Origin: Bacteroidales bacterium
GTDB taxonomy: Bacteria > Bacteroidota > Bacteroidia > Bacteroidales > F082
Length of the DNA: 41,334 nucleotides
Assembly (NCBI GenBank): GCA_017439405.1
Contig: JAFSJF010000151.1
Span: forward strand, 1-41,334
Direction of reading: 5' to 3'
In this document: positions 1 to 7,015 of the stretch, piece by piece
Numbering within the stretch: position 1 is the first letter of the stretch
Layout of the letters: each line of letters begins with the position of its first letter
Position numbers and translations under genes: made by a program
The notes under the pieces: model-generated
What the model was told of the DNA's origin: nothing
Databases searched by the model: none
Seen by the model: only the letters and a program-made list of their open reading frames with translations

Positions 1-611
1 CGCATCTATGCCACGCATGGCGGGAAAGATTTCGCCGTGGCCACCGTTGGTGACATTTGTAGAGACGTTGCGCGCAACGTCTCCGTTGGTAGAGACGCAA
101 AATTTTGCGTCTCTACAGAGGTTCCCCTCCATTTCAAGGCCGCCAAAACGGCACCTACACGCTGACCTTCGACACGCAAAACCTCGATTTGGATTACCTG
201 CATTTGATTGACAACATGACAGGCGCGGATGTGGATCTTCTCCCCCTTTTAAGGGGGCAAGGGGGTTTCAACAACCACCCCAACGCCGTCATTGCGGGCG
301 AAGACCCGCAATCTCCTGCGCCCTCGTACACCTTCACCGCCAAAACCACCGACTATGCCTCGCGGTTCCGCCTCGTGTTTTCCGCACCCGCAGACGAGAC
401 GTCTGCGAACCGGCCGTTTGCGTTCATCAGCAACGGTGAGATTATTGTCAACGGCGAGGGCACGTTGCAGGTGATGGACATGACGGGGCGTGTGATTCGT
501 TGTACAGACGTTGCGCGCAACATCTCTACACTGGGAATGCCCACGGGCGTTTACGTCCTGCGCCTCGTCAGCGGCGAGAACGTCCGAACACAGAAAATGG
601 TCATCGATTGA
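1..611 (+). CDS. 3' part of a T9SS-secreted protein (C-terminal sorting domain), with a frameshift
   Basis: The 5' end lies outside the window. Frame 1 reads RIYATHGGKDFAVATVGD and continues to about base 144. The rest (EVPLHFKAA, then QNGTYTLTFDTQN, LHLIDNMTGADVDLL, FRLVFSAPADE) is read in frame 3 from about base 144 to the stop at 609-611. One base therefore appears to be missing in the run around 142-147, either a real frameshift or a sequence error. The last ~60 residues (GEGTLQVMDMTGRVI, GVYVLRLVSGENVRTQKMV) are a typical type A T9SS C-terminal sorting domain, which directs export across the outer membrane and surface attachment. Several loops are encoded by palindromic repeats (57-117, 242-316, 389-409, 502-529). 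The catalytic or binding part of the protein is not in view. Confidence 0.7.
59..116. repeat. Two adjacent GTAGAGACG-type palindromes inside the coding sequence
   Basis: Bases 62-83 are a perfect 22-bp palindrome with half-site GAGACGTTGCG. Bases 89-116 are a perfect 28-bp palindrome with half-site GTAGAGACGCAAAA. Both share the outer GTAGAGACG motif. They lie between the codons for VATVGD and EVPLHF and add about 19 residues in frame, so they look like insertions in a surface loop. Confidence 0.8.
242..316. repeat. Two further hairpin repeats inside the T9SS gene
   Basis: CCCCCTTTTAAGGGGG at 242-257 is followed by a second G-run. At 291-298 and 305-312 the arms ATTGCGGG and CCCGCAAT form an 8-bp stem with a 6-base loop. 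Together they encode about 25 residues between DVDLL and PSYTFTAK, two blocks normally close together in T9SS C-terminal regions of this type. Confidence 0.6.
389..409 (-). repeat. CRGACGTCYCGTCYG-type hairpin repeat, copy 1
   Basis: Arms CGCAGACG (389-396) and CGTCTGCG (400-407) form an 8-bp stem with a 3-base loop. Read on the minus strand, this 21-base unit matches 19704-19724 (plus strand) at all but four positions. Here it encodes part of the linker APADETSAN. Confidence 0.65.
502..529. repeat. GTAGAGACG-type palindrome, third copy
   Basis: This 28-base imperfect palindrome has central core ACGTTGCGCGCAAC and two arm mismatches. It is the same type as 59-86. It is in frame and encodes CTDVARNIST within the T9SS sorting domain. 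Confidence 0.65.
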
Positions 612-615
612 TTGG

Positions 616-644
616 GTAGAGACGTCATATTATGGCGTCTCTAC
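616..644. repeat. GTAGAGACG-type palindrome, fourth copy
   Basis: Arms GTAGAGACG and CGTCTCTAC are perfect, with a short AT-rich centre. It begins 4 bases after the T9SS gene's stop codon, so it could also act as a transcript-end hairpin. No clear T-tract follows. Confidence 0.75.
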
Positions 645-651
645 AAACACC

Positions 652-698
652 CCGCCCGCGAGGGCGGAACTGCCTTGACCGTAAGTCGCGACCTACGG
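652..698. repeat. Two more small hairpins downstream of the T9SS gene
   Basis: CCGCCC (652-657), loop GCGA, GGGCGG (662-667) forms a perfect 6-bp stem. At 679-698 the sequence CCGTAAGTCGCGACCTACGG is palindromic with one mismatched pair. Neither belongs to the GTAGAGACG type, so at least five sequence types occur within 700 bases. Confidence 0.6.
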
Positions 699-717
699 CA
701 GCAGCGAAATGGAAAAA

Positions 718-772
718 TTACGCAAAATCCGTTACGCAAAATCCGTAATATTTGGAAAAATGCTTATTTTTG
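718..772 (+). promoter_or_regulatory. Promoter region with a tandem 14-bp repeat before the ATPase gene
   Basis: TTACGCAAAATCCG occurs twice in direct tandem, at 718-731 and 732-745. A perfect Bacteroidota -7 element TATTTTTG lies at 765-772. The second repeat covers the expected -33 region, so the repeats could be a regulator's binding sites. No regulator is identified. Confidence 0.5.
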
Positions 773-789
773 CGGCGTAAAATGAATGA

Positions 790-1911
790 ATGATGAAAAA
801 TCCATTTGTCACGTCGGGCTATGAAGGGCCTGAATATTTCTGCGATAGGGAAGAGGAAACCGCGAAACTGATTCGGCTGCTGACCAATGGCAACAATGTC
901 GTCCTTATGTCGCCGCGACGTATGGGAAAGACGGGACTTCTCTATCACGCCTTCCGACAGGCTGGGATTGTGGATGAATATCACACTTTTATCATCGACA
1001 TCTATTCCACCAAGAACCTGAATGAATTGGTGGCGGAGATGGGGAAGGTAATCTTGAATACGCTCCAGTCGAGAAGTAAGAAGGCTTTTGACAAGTTTGT
1101 CAAGGTGGCCACTTCGCTGCGCCCGGGCGTGAGCTTCGACCCGTTTGGCAACCCGAATTGGAATGTCGAGGTGGGTACGATTCAATCCCCATCCGTTACG
1201 CTCGACCAGATTTTCGATTACATCAACCAGTCGGAAATTCCTTGCCTTGTCGCCATCGATGAATTCCAACAGATTGCCCATTATCCCGAAAAAAATGTGG
1301 AGGCTATTTTGAGGACCTATATCCAGCATTGTAGCAACGCCAATTTCGTGTTTTCCGGTTCGGAGCGGCATCTGCTTGCGGAAATGTTCTCCTCGCCGGC
1401 GCGTCCTTTTTATGCCTCCACATCGACGCTCAATTTGGAAAGTATCAACCTGTTAAAGTATGACGAGTTTGCAAAGGCGCATTTCGAGAAGGCTGAAAAA
1501 CAGCTCGAAACAGGCGTGGTAGAGACGATTTATGCTCGTTTTGAGGGTGTTACATGGTATATCCAAAAGGTGCTGAACTATCTTTTTGCCGATACCGCTG
1601 CGGGAGGATGTTGCAAAATGGAAATGATAGAAGTTGCCGTGGATGAAATTGTGAAAGACAACGGAACGATTTACGCCGACTTGCTTTATCAGCTGACAAT
1701 CAAGCAGAAAGAATTGCTTGTGGCCATTAATAAGGAAGGGAAAGTTAAGACAATAACCGGTTCGAAATTCATCAAGAAACACCATTTGACGGCTGCAAGT
1801 TCGGTTCAAACCACGGTCAAGTCGTTGATGGATAAGCAGTTGGTGACGAGTCATCTCGGCATTTATGAAGTTTATGACAAGTTTTTTGGAATTTGGCTAT
1901 CAAGACTATGA
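790..1911 (+). CDS. AAA-type ATPase of the ATPase_2/archaeal-ATPase kind
   Basis: 373 residues. The N-terminus NPFVTSGYEGPEYFCDREEE is typical of this widespread, poorly characterised Bacteroidota ATPase group. The Walker A-type loop SPRRMGKTG is at about residues 41-49, the Walker B strand CLVAIDEFQ at 152-160 and a sensor-like FSGSERHLL at 188-196. The last ~80 residues look like a winged helix ending in YEVYDKFFGIWLSRL, the usual C-terminal end of this family. ATP binding is well supported; the cellular role is unknown. ATG codons at 790 and 793 are both possible starts. The stop overlaps the Nudix gene's start as ATGA, so the two are probably translationally coupled. Confidence 0.85.
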   Translation: MMKNPFVTSGYEGPEYFCDREEETAKLIRLLTNGNNVVLMSPRRMGKTGLLYHAFRQAGIVDEYHTFIIDIYSTKNLNELVAEMGKVILNTLQSRSKKAFDKFVKVATSLRPGVSFDPFGNPNWNVEVGTIQSPSVTLDQIFDYINQSEIPCLVAIDEFQQIAHYPEKNVEAILRTYIQHCSNANFVFSGSERHLLAEMFSSPARPFYASTSTLNLESINLLKYDEFAKAHFEKAEKQLETGVVETIYARFEGVTWYIQKVLNYLFADTAAGGCCKMEMIEVAVDEIVKDNGTIYADLLYQLTIKQKELLVAINKEGKVKTITGSKFIKKHHLTAASSVQTTVKSLMDKQLVTSHLGIYEVYDKFFGIWLSRL

Positions 1912-2378
1912 AACAGACAACACTTTGCTATTTGGAGCGCGGTAGCCAATACCTCATGCTGCACCGCACCAAGAAAGAAAACGACCTCAACCACGACAAA
2001 TGGCTCGGCGTGGGCGGCAAGTTCGAGGACGGCGAAAGCCCCGAGGACTGCATGTTGCGCGAAGTGAGGGAAGAGACGGGTTTCACCGTGACGCAGTGGC
2101 GCTACTGCGGCATCGTCACCTTCGTGCACAATGTCTATGAAGACGAGCACATGCACCTCTTCGTCTGCACCGACTGGACGGGCACCCAAATCGAGTGCAA
2201 CGAAGGCGACCTCGAATGGATCGACAAGAGCCACCTGCTCGAACTGCCCGCCTGGGAAGGCGACAAGATCTTCCTCAAGCTGATTGCAGAGCCAAAACCG
2301 TTCTTCTCGCTCAAGCTGACCTACGAATACGACACGCTGAAAAGTGCCGTTTTGGACGGCAAGAAGCTGGATTTCTGA
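1908..2378 (+). CDS. Nudix hydrolase (MutT / 8-oxo-dGTP diphosphatase-like)
   Basis: 156 residues. The complete Nudix box (Gx5Ex7REUxEExGU) spans residues 37-59 and ends in REVREETGF, so the metal-binding glutamates are present. The family cleaves nucleoside diphosphates linked to another group. The N-terminal TTLCYLERGSQYLMLHRTKK resembles MutT-like 8-oxo-dGTP hydrolases of Firmicutes and Bacteroidota, so nucleotide-pool sanitation is the likeliest role. The ATG at 1908 is chosen over an in-frame TTG at 1893 because it overlaps the ATPase stop by 4 bases. The gene ends 4 bases from the convergent amidohydrolase stop. Confidence 0.88.
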   Translation: MKQTTLCYLERGSQYLMLHRTKKENDLNHDKWLGVGGKFEDGESPEDCMLREVREETGFTVTQWRYCGIVTFVHNVYEDEHMHLFVCTDWTGTQIECNEGDLEWIDKSHLLELPAWEGDKIFLKLIAEPKPFFSLKLTYEYDTLKSAVLDGKKLDF

Positions 2379-2382
2379 ATGC

Positions 2383-4023
2383 TCAATGGATGTGGCAGAG
2401 CTTCACCTTGGCTGCTGGGATTTCGTTCTCTGCAACCGTCATGAGGTCTCGGTCAAGTATCACGAAATCAGCGTCTTTCCCGACTTCGATGCTGCCTTTT
2501 TTGGCTTCTATGAAGCAGCCTTTGGCCACCCAAATGGTGATGGAACGCAGGGCTTGCTCGCGACTTAGGGCGTTCTCCATTTGGAAGCCTTCGGCGGGCG
2601 TGCCGTCCAAATGCTTGCGGGCGACGGCGGCATAGAAGGTGCGGATCGGGCTGATGTCCTCGATGGGGAAGTCGGTGCCGTTGACAAGCCAGCCGTTTTG
2701 TTGCAGCAGTTGTTGGTAGGCGTATGCATTCTTGATGCGCTCGCCAAGCCGCTCGTCGGCCCAGTCCATGTCGGAAGTGCAGTGTGTGCTTTGGATGGAA
2801 GGGATGACGGAAAGCTCGCCATAACGTTGGAAATCAGCATTGTCAACCACCTGCGAGTGCTCGATGCGCCAACGGAAGTCGTTTTGGCCTTTGAGATATT
2901 CGGAATAAATGTCCAAAATGTGACGCACGCCGCCGTCGCCGATGGCATGGCAACAAACTTGATAGCCAGCATCGTAGGCCTTTTTGCAGACATGGCGATA
3001 GAACTCGTCGCTCTCCAAGATTAGGCCGGTGTTCTGCGGGTCGTCGGCGTAAGGTTCAAGCAGCTTCGCGCCGCGAGAGCCTAAGGCACCGTCGGCATAG
3101 ATCTTCACACTGCGGACGGTAAGCCTTTCCTTGTCGATGACGCCTTGACGCATGAAATGATCCATCGTCTCATCATCGGGATTGACCATTGCGTTGACGT
3201 GCATTTTGAGTTGTCTGGTTTGTTGCAGGCTGTCAATCAGCGCGATAGTGGCGATGTCCAAGCCTGCATCGGTGACGCTGGTCAGCCCGACCGCCATGCA
3301 ATCCTCTTGTGCCTTGAGTAAGGCTTTGATTTTCAGTTCGGTTTCCATTTTGGGCACCAAAGCCTTGGCAGCGTCGGCCAAATTGTCGAGCAAAACGCCC
3401 GTGCAGCGGCCTTCATTCACGATGGCCATGCCGCCGTCCATCTTCGTATTCTCGTCAATGCCAGCCAGTTCCAGCACTTCTTTCGAGACCAACACCGCGT
3501 GACCGTCCACGCGGGTCAGTAGGACTTTCTTGTTGGGAAATGCCTCGGCAAGTCTTTGGTTGTCAGGAAACTCGGTCACTTCCCAAAGGTTTTGGTCCCA
3601 GCCGCGACCCAACAGCCACTCGGTAGGGTAGAGGCTGTCGTGCTTTCTAAGCCGCTCGATGACTTCGTCGAAAGAAAGGCAGCCTTTCAGGTCGGCCCAA
3701 CGGATGCCGCTCTCGCCGTAACCGTTGAAGTGGCAGTGACCATCCATGAAGCTCGGATATACTGCATCGCCTTGAGCGTCAATGGTTTCCTTGGCGGAAT
3801 AGTGCCGCATGATGTTTTCTTCGTCGCCGACCGCGACAAACTTCCCGTCCTTCACGGCGAAGGCTTGGGCTTTGGAGAAATCGTCGTCAACGGTATAGAC
3901 GTTGGCGTTGTGGACGATGAGGTCCACGGGTGTTTTTGGTTCGCAGGAGGTCATAACGATTAGGGTTGAAGCGATTATTAAAGGAATGGTTGTTTTGACT
4001 AATTGTATTGCACGGGCTTTCAT
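2383..4023 (-). CDS. Amidohydrolase lipoprotein (YtcJ-like, Amidohydrolase_3 family)
   Basis: 546 residues. A hydrophobic signal segment is followed by lipobox IVMTSC with the acylated cysteine at residue 27, so the protein is probably membrane-anchored. DLIVHNANVYTVDD and GDAVYPSFMDGHCHFNGYG (metal ligands in the HxH near residues 96-98) are the hallmarks of metal-dependent YtcJ-like amidohydrolases. Further conserved blocks include DGHAVLVS, VKIYADGALGSRGA, CCHAIGDGGV, WRIEHSQVV and NGTDFPIEDISP. The substrate cannot be told from sequence; the family hydrolyses amide or related bonds. The gene lies 15 bases downstream of the Fic gene and is probably co-transcribed with it. Confidence 0.9.
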   Translation of the reverse strand: MKARAIQLVKTTIPLIIASTLIVMTSCEPKTPVDLIVHNANVYTVDDDFSKAQAFAVKDGKFVAVGDEENIMRHYSAKETIDAQGDAVYPSFMDGHCHFNGYGESGIRWADLKGCLSFDEVIERLRKHDSLYPTEWLLGRGWDQNLWEVTEFPDNQRLAEAFPNKKVLLTRVDGHAVLVSKEVLELAGIDENTKMDGGMAIVNEGRCTGVLLDNLADAAKALVPKMETELKIKALLKAQEDCMAVGLTSVTDAGLDIATIALIDSLQQTRQLKMHVNAMVNPDDETMDHFMRQGVIDKERLTVRSVKIYADGALGSRGAKLLEPYADDPQNTGLILESDEFYRHVCKKAYDAGYQVCCHAIGDGGVRHILDIYSEYLKGQNDFRWRIEHSQVVDNADFQRYGELSVIPSIQSTHCTSDMDWADERLGERIKNAYAYQQLLQQNGWLVNGTDFPIEDISPIRTFYAAVARKHLDGTPAEGFQMENALSREQALRSITIWVAKGCFIEAKKGSIEVGKDADFVILDRDLMTVAENEIPAAKVKLCHIH

Positions 4024-4038
4024 GGTAATTGATTTGTG

Positions 4039-4920
4039 TTAGTATTTGATTTTGAAGTAATTAAGAAAATCTTTGAAATTGTCTTGTGCGGTGAGGCAAG
4101 TGTCGCGCAGATAGCCGTTGGTTTTGCCCCAATTCTGGATGCCACGATAATAGAACAGGCGCAAGCCCTCGGTGATAACAAACGGAACGACAGCGTTTTG
4201 CAGGCATTGCCAGAGCATCAATAGCCTGCCGATGCGCCCGTTGCCGTCTTGGAAGGGGTGGATGCGCTCAAATCGCACGTGGAAATCCAGAATGTCGTCT
4301 ATCGTAAGCTGTTTCTTTGCGTTATATTCCGCAAGCAACGCTTTCATTTTCAGGTGGACTTCTTCAGGTTTGGTGGTTCCTTCCTCGCCGACGGCGTTGG
4401 CAAGCCGCTTGTAGTCGCCGATGGCAAACCACGACTTTTGGCTGTCTGAAGTGTTGGTTTGCAGCAGGAAATGAAGTTGCTTGACGTGGGTTTCCGTGAG
4501 TTTGTCGGTGGCGTGGTCGATGACATAGTCGATGCAACGGAAGTGGTTGACGGTCTCCAGGATGTCGTCGATGCGCGTGTTTTCCGTTGTGATGCCCAAT
4601 GTATTGGTCTCAAAAATGAAGCGTGTCTGTTCCTTGGTCAGGCGGCTGCCTTCGATGTGGTTGGAGTTATAGGTCATGTCGATTTGGACATGGTGGTATA
4701 TGCCGCCTTTCAACTTGCTTTCCTTTTGCTCGCGCAAGGCAATGAGCAGTGGCGAAACCTTTATTTTGCTGCGTTTGGGCAAAGCGGCCTCGGCGGGGAT
4801 GTTCCATGTCTTCCCCACGAGAAATGTACCCTCGATTTTGCCTGTTGAGCAGTAATTGCGGGCAGTGCGTTCGCTGATGCCATACTTTTCGGCAAACTGT
4901 TTGACGGAAATGTATTCCAT
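4039..4920 (-). CDS. Fic-domain protein with N-terminal helix-turn-helix
   Basis: 293 residues. Residues 1-50 (ISVKQFAEKYGISERTARN, then GKTWNIPAEA) form a MerR/excisionase-like DNA-binding helix-turn-helix. The Fic core motif HPFQDGNGRIGR is intact at 221-232, including the catalytic histidine. SNHIEG at 86-91 matches the (S/T)xxxE(G/N) inhibitory helix motif, here N-terminal to the core (class II). Fic enzymes usually transfer AMP from ATP to a target protein, and the inhibitory glutamate suggests tightly controlled activity. The target is unknown. The DNA-binding domain suggests autoregulation; matching inverted sites flank its promoter. Confidence 0.9.
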   Translation of the reverse strand: MEYISVKQFAEKYGISERTARNYCSTGKIEGTFLVGKTWNIPAEAALPKRSKIKVSPLLIALREQKESKLKGGIYHHVQIDMTYNSNHIEGSRLTKEQTRFIFETNTLGITTENTRIDDILETVNHFRCIDYVIDHATDKLTETHVKQLHFLLQTNTSDSQKSWFAIGDYKRLANAVGEEGTTKPEEVHLKMKALLAEYNAKKQLTIDDILDFHVRFERIHPFQDGNGRIGRLLMLWQCLQNAVVPFVITEGLRLFYYRGIQNWGKTNGYLRDTCLTAQDNFKDFLNYFKIKY

Positions 4921-4983
4921 TTATCGGCAAGTTTTATTCCAAAAACCGCTGCAAAGATAGCGATTTTTGCCGATAACGGCAAG
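4921..4983 (-). promoter_or_regulatory. Fic promoter flanked by inverted TTATCGGCAA sites
   Basis: On the minus strand a perfect -7 element TATCTTTG lies at 4959-4952. TTATCGGCAA occurs at 4921-4930 directly beside the Fic start codon. Its exact inverted copy TTGCCGATAA is at 4967-4976, and a further half-site makes TGCCGATAACGGCA (4968-4981) a small palindrome over the -33 region. The arrangement fits an operator for the Fic protein's own helix-turn-helix, which is inference. Confidence 0.5.
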
Positions 4984-5006
4984 ATTTCTGATGAAAAGCA
5001 CATTTA

Positions 5007-5039
5007 TTTGCCAAACTCCTTCTAAATCCATTATCTTTG
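5007..5039 (+). promoter_or_regulatory. Promoter of the threonine aldolase gene
   Basis: TTTG at 5007-5010, a 21-base spacer and TATCTTTG at 5032-5039 match the Bacteroidota primary sigma consensus (-33 TTTG, -7 TAnnTTTG). The ATG follows 17 bases later. Confidence 0.7.
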
Positions 5040-5056
5040 CACCAAAATTCACGACC

Positions 5057-6115
5057 ATGAAAAGAGGATTCGGAAGCGACAACCATTCGGGCGTGAGCCC
5101 GGAGGTCTTGGAAGCCATTGCCCGCGTGAACAAGGACCACGCCGTGGCATACGGCGATGACGAGTATTGCGCTGCCACGGAAGCGAAGTTCCGCGAGCAG
5201 TTCGGCGAGCAGGCGCGCGTGTTTTTCGCCTTCAACGGCACGGGCTGCAATACCTTGTGCATCGATGCGATGGTCCATTCGCACGAGGCCGTGGTGTGCG
5301 CCGAAACCGCCCATATCAACGTCGACGAATGTGGCGCGCCGCAACGCATCGTGGGCTGCTGCCTGCTGACGGTGGCCACGCCCGACGGCAAACTGACACC
5401 CGAATTGGTGAAGACAAGGCTTCACGGCTTCGGCTTTGAGCACCACAGCCAGCCCAAGGTCATCAGCATCACGCAGCCGACGGAACTCGGCACGCTTTAC
5501 ACCTTGGACGAAATCAAGGCGTTGGTGGCTTTGGCACGCGAATACGACATGTACGTCCACATCGACGGGGCACGCTTGGGCAACGCGGCCGTGGCCTTGG
5601 GTTGCTCGTTCAAGGCGATGACCACCGACCTCGGCGTGGATGCAGTCTCGTTTGGCGGCACCAAAAACGGCCTGATGATGGGCGAAGCGGTCGTGCTGCT
5701 CAATCCCGACCTTTGTCCCGAATTCAAGTACCGTCGCAAGCAGGCCATGCAGCTTTGCTCGAAGATGCGTTTCATTGCGGCGCAGTTCGACGCTTATTTC
5801 GAGAACGACCTGTGGCGGCGCAACGCCGAGCACAGCAACCGCATGGCGCAGTTGCTCTACAAGGCAGTGAAGGACATTCCGGGTGTGAAGGTCGTCTATC
5901 CCGTGCAGGCCAACGGCGTGTTCGCGCAGTTGCCCCGCAAGGTGTGGAAGGAACTGCAAAACCACTATTTCTTCTACGACTGGGACGAGGACGCCGACGT
6001 GGTGCGTTGGATGTGCGCGTTTGATACGACGGAAGAAGATATTGGGATTTTTGCCGAGAAACTGAAGGAATTGATGGAGATGGAGAATGGCTCCTGTCGT
6101 TTTGGGGAAAAGTGA
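5057..6115 (+). CDS. ltaE: Low-specificity L-threonine aldolase
   Basis: 352 residues, a PLP-dependent enzyme of fold type I that cleaves L-threonine and L-allo-threonine to glycine and acetaldehyde. The N-terminus FGSDNHSGVSPEVLEAI is typical. HIDGARLGNAAVA at 168-180 holds the aspartate that contacts the PLP ring nitrogen, and VDAVSFGGTKNG holds the Schiff-base lysine at 203. The length fits the family. The ATG at 5057 is chosen because it starts the conserved N-terminus and lies just behind a good promoter; longer in-frame readings to 4967 run through that promoter. The gene is convergent with the next one, 16 bases away, and stands alone. Confidence 0.9.
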   Translation: MKRGFGSDNHSGVSPEVLEAIARVNKDHAVAYGDDEYCAATEAKFREQFGEQARVFFAFNGTGCNTLCIDAMVHSHEAVVCAETAHINVDECGAPQRIVGCCLLTVATPDGKLTPELVKTRLHGFGFEHHSQPKVISITQPTELGTLYTLDEIKALVALAREYDMYVHIDGARLGNAAVALGCSFKAMTTDLGVDAVSFGGTKNGLMMGEAVVLLNPDLCPEFKYRRKQAMQLCSKMRFIAAQFDAYFENDLWRRNAEHSNRMAQLLYKAVKDIPGVKVVYPVQANGVFAQLPRKVWKELQNHYFFYDWDEDADVVRWMCAFDTTEEDIGIFAEKLKELMEMENGSCRFGEK

Positions 6116-6131
6116 ATACGAAGCAAGGAAG

Positions 6132-6524
6132 TCAAGACTGTATCACTTTCACAAAGTCCTCAGGAAGAATCACATTATCCAAATCTATCGCTTCGACAAA
6201 CAATGGCGCAATCTCAAAACTGCTAAAGCCAGCGATACCACAACCGATTCTTGTGACAAGAAACTTGTACTCGGGATGCAATGAGGCGAATTTGACAAAC
6301 TCATCCACATAAGGTTGGATGGTTTCCACACCGCCTTGCATGGTGGGGATGGCGTAGCTTTGGCCTTGCAAGCCAACACCTTGTCCCCAAATTGCGCCAA
6401 AGCGATGGTAAGCAATATAGGCAGCTCCGCCGCCATGAGCTCCAGCCAGGTTGCTGCCAAAAACGAAAATCTCGTTAGGCTTTAGTTCCGAGATTCTCTC
6501 GGGGGTATATTCTTTGTTGTACAT
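6132..6524 (-). CDS. Small macro-like protein (A1S_2505-type)
   Basis: 130 residues. The pattern IFVFGSNLAGAHGGGAAYIA at the N-terminus, then GQGVGLQGQSYAIPT and FLVTRIGCGIAGF, resembles the A1S_2505-type family seen in phages and bacterial chromosomes. The glycine-rich loop and alternating strands recall macro (ADP-ribose-binding) domains, but that similarity is judged by eye. Substrate and role are unknown. It has no close co-directional partner: the gene upstream on the plus strand converges with it, and 122 bases separate its start from the PG0541-type gene. Confidence 0.7.
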   Translation of the reverse strand: MYNKEYTPERISELKPNEIFVFGSNLAGAHGGGAAYIAYHRFGAIWGQGVGLQGQSYAIPTMQGGVETIQPYVDEFVKFASLHPEYKFLVTRIGCGIAGFSSFEIAPLFVEAIDLDNVILPEDFVKVIQS

Positions 6525-6646
6525 AATATGTTATAGGTGTTTATGCCACATGCTTAAATGAAGACTTCGTCATGACTTTTTTTTTTGCGTGTAGAACGAA
6601 GGGAGACCTTTGCGGTTAAGCTGATGGAAAGAGGGCTTTTTGGTGC

Positions 6647-6940
6647 TCAAATCATCTTTTCAACGTTCCAACTAAATGCCCGCAATCCCAAATCCGGGGT
6701 CTTGAGGTCTTTTTGGTGCAATTGGTCGAGGATGGCATCCACTTTGTCGTCATCGACGATGCTGACGATGGCGTTGTTCAAGGTCGGCCAGGCGTGGGTG
6801 CCGTAGTGTGGCTCGCCCGTCTCGCTGCCGTGGCCTTTGATTTCGTTCCATTCGGTGAAGCCCTTCACGCCGTTGTCGTTCAACACTTTGGCGATTTCGT
6901 CGTAGTAGGCTTGGTTATAGGTGATTAGGATGGCTTTCAT
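6647..6940 (-). CDS. PG0541-family transporter-associated protein (PII-like fold)
   Basis: 97 residues. Blocks MKAILITYNQAYYDEIAKVL, GFTEWNEIKGHGSETGEPHY, HAWPTLNNAIVSIVDDDKVD and LRAFSWNVEKMI match the small PII-like proteins that follow RND efflux genes in Bacteroidota, typified by Porphyromonas PG0541. Two beta-alpha-beta units of the ferredoxin-like type can be imagined, with a T-loop-like region around residues 25-50. Such proteins may sense a metal or nucleotide and modulate the transporter; this is inferred from context. Normally it would directly follow the permease gene, but here a four-helix-bundle gene lies between them. Confidence 0.85.
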   Translation of the reverse strand: MKAILITYNQAYYDEIAKVLNDNGVKGFTEWNEIKGHGSETGEPHYGTHAWPTLNNAIVSIVDDDKVDAILDQLHQKDLKTPDLGLRAFSWNVEKMI

Positions 6941-6960
6941 GTTTTTTGTTGCTTTAAGCT

Positions 6961-7007
6961 ATAAGCCATAAGCTGTTAGCTTGGTGACTCGGTAGCTTAT
7001 GGCTTAT
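6961..7007. repeat. Left flanking repeat of the four-helix-bundle gene (14-bp inverted arms)
   Basis: ATAAGCCATAAGCT at 6961-6974 and its exact reverse complement at 6994-7007 form 14-bp arms around a 19-base loop. The unit contains GCTGTTAGC (6972-6980) followed by AGCTTATGGCTTAT, both echoed at 7402-7426 on the other side of the gene. Confidence 0.75.
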
Positions 7008-7015
7008 TCGTTTAT

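Noticed and set aside
105-611. Independent 168-residue gene starting at 105
   Set aside because: The start is a TTG inside a palindromic repeat, and the preceding part of the same protein is found in frame 1, so this is a frameshifted tail of a longer gene.
1-700. CRISPR array
   Set aside because: The repeats are palindromes of differing sequence with uneven spacing and lie inside a coding frame; no cas gene is present.
1519-1530. GTAGAGACG match inside the ATPase gene
   Set aside because: Only one half-site is present with no partner arm, and the codons fit the protein; most likely chance.
4934-5965. 343-codon minus-strand frame opposite the threonine aldolase
   Set aside because: Antisense to a well-conserved enzyme and without protein family features.
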